Source: an uncultured Lactobacillus sp. (lineage in GTDB: Bacteria > Bacillota > Bacilli > Lactobacillales > Lactobacillaceae). Taken from it: a stretch of 7,344 nt of DNA. The translations under genes were made by a program, and so were the position numbers. Below, piece after piece: positions 6,164 through 7,344 of this stretch. The DNA lies in contig CAOOYH010000024.1 in assembly GCA_948500755.1 (NCBI GenBank), positions 1-7,344 on the forward strand. Direction: 5' to 3'. Position 1 is the first letter of the stretch. Every line of letters starts with the position of its first letter. Below the pieces are notes generated by a model. That model made no database searches. It was not told the DNA's origin and worked only from the letters and a program-made list of their open reading frames with translations.

Positions 6164-6919
6164 TTATTTTTTTACATAATGGCAATATTGATAGTCGCTA
6201 GTCTGCGCGCGTTCAATCATTGTCTCCCTAATTTTATTGTAAAGCTTATCTTGAGCTTTTTTGTGAGAAAGGGCTTGATCTGGAGAAAAAGGTCCATCGA
6301 TATAGATGATGATTTTTGGACGTTTGCCAAATTTGGGTTTGTGATAGGTGGTAGTTATTGTAAAACTTGGCACATTCAGTTGCACAGGGAAGTGCATACT
6401 GGTGTTAGAGAAAGGGCGGATTTTAGTGTAGTAAGGCCAAACATGGGCCTCCGGATAGATGGCAATGACCTTTTTTTGATGGATGAGTGTTTTGATGGCT
6501 TGGATAAGTTTGGCAGATTCTTGAAGGTTTTCTCCGACGGGTAAGCCGCCATAGCGTACGAGATGTTTGCCAATGAAAGGGATGCCCCAATTTGCTTGTC
6601 CTGCTATTGCATAGAAGCGATAAGGCGAAACAATGGTTAGTGGCGTAAAGACGTCGCCCATGGGTTGGGTATGATTTCCATATAAAAAATATCCACTTTG
6701 ATTGACGAGTTTTAGTTTGTGCTTTCCTTTAACATGAACTTTTAAAAATAATCGTGAATAACCCCAACCAAAAAGGGCAGCCAAAGTTCGAGCAATGTAA
6801 TTCCAAAGTTTTGCGCTGATTGAAGTAGGGATAATTTGATAGTCCTTGGGAAGTTTATAATTTTGATTTTTACTGGCTACTACATCGTCAGTAGGCTTGG
6901 TGTAATAATAATTTTGCAT
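6164..6919 (-). CDS. PlsC-like acyltransferase 1, H-X5-D variant
   Basis: This is a 251-residue protein of the glycerolipid acyltransferase fold. The catalytic block is YGNHTQPMGDVF (80-91), in which His83 and Asp89 are six apart (H-X5-D) instead of the usual H-X4-D. Motif II corresponds to RYGGLPVGEN (122-131), motif III to AIYPEAHVWPYY (153-164) with RPF after it, and motif IV to VPSFTI (183-188). The usual EGTR of motif III is replaced by EAHVW, and acyltransferase 2 has a similar PE-x-x-x-W, so the two may share an acceptor class. An aromatic-rich segment (about 40-60) may lie at the membrane surface; no convincing span is seen. ATG 6919 has AGGAAG seven bases upstream and is the first gene of the operon, behind an extended -10 promoter. 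I recall NHTQP...GD as recurring in a Firmicutes subfamily of unknown substrate, so activity is plausible. The acyl acceptor is unknown. Confidence 0.82.
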   Translation of the reverse strand: MQNYYYTKPTDDVVASKNQNYKLPKDYQIIPTSISAKLWNYIARTLAALFGWGYSRLFLKVHVKGKHKLKLVNQSGYFLYGNHTQPMGDVFTPLTIVSPYRFYAIAGQANWGIPFIGKHLVRYGGLPVGENLQESAKLIQAIKTLIHQKKVIAIYPEAHVWPYYTKIRPFSNTSMHFPVQLNVPSFTITTTYHKPKFGKRPKIIIYIDGPFSPDQALSHKKAQDKLYNKIRETMIERAQTSDYQYCHYVKK

Positions 6920-6948
6920 AATTTTCTTCCTAAAATAACATTATGTTC

Positions 6949-6957
6949 ATTTTATCA
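6949..6957 (-). promoter_or_regulatory. Possible extended -10 promoter of the acyltransferase/GT8 operon
   Basis: On the - strand TGATAAAAT gives a TGn extension plus TAAAAT (6954-6949), about 30 bases before the first ATG. Transcription would start near 6942, leaving a leader of about 22 bases. No good -35 box is seen at the right distance, which is tolerable for extended -10 promoters. The ncRNA terminator upstream (7043-7070) implies the operon needs its own promoter in this gap. Confidence 0.4.
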
Positions 6958-6996
6958 TTAATTGAACTTTATTTTAGGGATAAGAGGGAATTACCT

Positions 6997-7020
6997 CGAT
7001 ACTGACTAATGTCATAATCG
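6997..7020. repeat. Imperfect 24-bp palindrome upstream of the operon promoter
   Basis: CGAT-AC-TGAC-TAAT-GTCA-TA-ATCG is a dyad with 4-bp outer and 4-bp inner arms separated by two mismatched positions. It lies about 45 bases upstream of the candidate -10 box of the operon and 23 bases past the ncRNA U-tract. It could be an activator or repressor site. No known regulator consensus is recognised. Confidence 0.3.
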
Positions 7021-7042
7021 AAATGAATACTAGAAAAGGTAC

Positions 7043-7070
7043 AAAAAAAGAGCAACCCTGAAGGTTGCTC
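7043..7070 (-). terminator. Strong Rho-independent terminator of the ncRNA
   Basis: GAGCAACC (7050-7057) and GGTTGCTC (7063-7070) form a perfect 8-bp stem with a 5-base loop. On the - strand it is followed directly by seven T (7049-7043). There is no T-run on the + strand side, so it ends a - strand transcript coming from the right. Confidence 0.9.
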
Positions 7071-7162
7071 ATGGTGACATTTTTCTCAAGTTCCCAGCTT
7101 GATACTTGCATGCCACTTTTACACTTTTGTTAGTGTTTCTCATTATGCGAGAACCACGACTT

Positions 7163-7191
7163 ATCATATCAATTAGATATAATTAAGACAA
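7163..7191 (-). promoter_or_regulatory. Possible promoter for a ~115-base small RNA
   Basis: On the - strand TTGTCT (7191-7186), 17 bases, then TATGAT (7168-7163) preceded by TGA, an extended -10. Transcription would begin near 7156 and run to the terminator at 7043, giving an RNA of about 115 bases with no convincing reading frame. It may be a chance match in AT-rich DNA if the region is one longer RNA. Confidence 0.45.
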
Positions 7192-7344
7192 CTTAAAACC
7201 CTCTAATGTCAACTTGCTTAGATACGAGCCCGACTTGTTTGAATTGTAAAAACTCAAACAGCACTCTTCCTAATTACCAACTTACGTAACTATGAACTAC
7301 ACCGGCACTAAAGTACCGGGTTTCTGGGAACACTAAGTAGTGTT

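Larger units (their letters stand above)
7043..7344 (-). ncRNA. Candidate structured non-coding RNA, 3' part (cut by window edge)
   Basis: This 302-base stretch holds no plausible gene but is packed with local hairpins, then a strong terminator. In + coordinates: 7329-7334/7339-7344; 7302-7308/7313-7319; 7236-7243/7253-7260; 7171-7180 region (ATATC/GATAT); 7137-7141/7149-7153; 7121-7125/7132-7136; 7087-7091/7104-7108; and the terminator 7050-7070. Two stems (at 7306/7315 and 7243/7253) contain a position that is G-U on the - strand but A-C on the + strand, which supports a - strand RNA. An 8-base segment, CTGGGAAC (7324-7331), is the exact complement of GTTCCCAG (7090-7097) and could close the whole domain. 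I do not recognise a family. Large ornate RNAs such as ROOL or GOLLD, which occur in lactobacilli, are possibilities I cannot confirm. A shorter RNA from the internal promoter (7163-7191) is the other model. Confidence 0.5.

Noticed and set aside
6179..6544. 121-codon + strand frame
   Set aside because: It is antisense to acyltransferase 1, whose motifs are clear, and has no recognisable domain or ribosome binding site.
6974..7111. 45-residue - strand frame (starts MQVSSWELEK, hydrophobic C-terminal half)
   Set aside because: It runs through the terminator stem and U-tract at 7043-7070 and has no good ribosome binding site, so it is probably chance. A conserved hydrophobic peptide in relatives would reopen it.
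7292..7336. 14-residue + strand frame MNYTGTKVPGFWEH
   Set aside because: Too short, overlaps hairpins better explained by a - strand RNA, and has no ribosome binding site.

Overview
The window looks like the chromosome of a low-GC Firmicute, most likely a Lactobacillaceae species (Lactobacillus in the broad sense). The reasons are the Lactobacillus-like 3' end of a 5S rRNA at the left edge, strongly AT-biased codon use and intergenic DNA, short AGGAGG-type ribosome binding sites, and protein families typical of that group: tandem GT8 glycosyltransferases, divergent PlsC-like acyltransferases and a short cytochrome b5-like protein. Only the 5S remnant and its terminator lie on the + strand. 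Every protein gene I accept is on the - strand.

Layout from left to right. Positions 1-114 hold the tail and terminator of an rRNA operon. Positions 90-1896 hold two adjacent LysR-type regulator genes, both damaged. The upstream one (1896-1025) has a one-base frameshift at an A6 tract. The downstream one (1043-90) has lost its start and most of its helix-turn-helix, and is joined directly to the 3' end of the first. Positions 1897-2127 are an AT-rich spacer with the LysR promoter and a three-codon minigene. Positions 2128-2493 hold a cytochrome b5-like gene with a good terminator and an inverted repeat that covers its ribosome binding site. Positions 2518-6919 are a compact operon read right to left: acyltransferase 1, then GT8 A, GT8 B, GT8 C, then acyltransferase 2. 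Its spacers are 24 bp or less, and the last junction is an ATGA overlap. Positions 6920-7042 hold its promoter region. Positions 7043-7344 contain no gene but are dense in hairpins on the - strand and end in a strong terminator, so they look like the 3' part of a structured non-coding RNA that continues past the window.

How the genes may work together (inference): two PlsC-like acyltransferases flanking three retaining GT8 sugar transferases suggest assembly or decoration of an acylated glycolipid or envelope glycan at the cytoplasmic face of the membrane. GT8 B and C are tandem duplicates. GT8 C has Cys in place of an Arg that its two siblings keep in a conserved motif, so it may have changed donor use or lost activity. 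The main items for follow-up are the structured RNA at the right edge, the acyltransferase/GT8 operon, and the helix that would hide the cytochrome b5 ribosome binding site.
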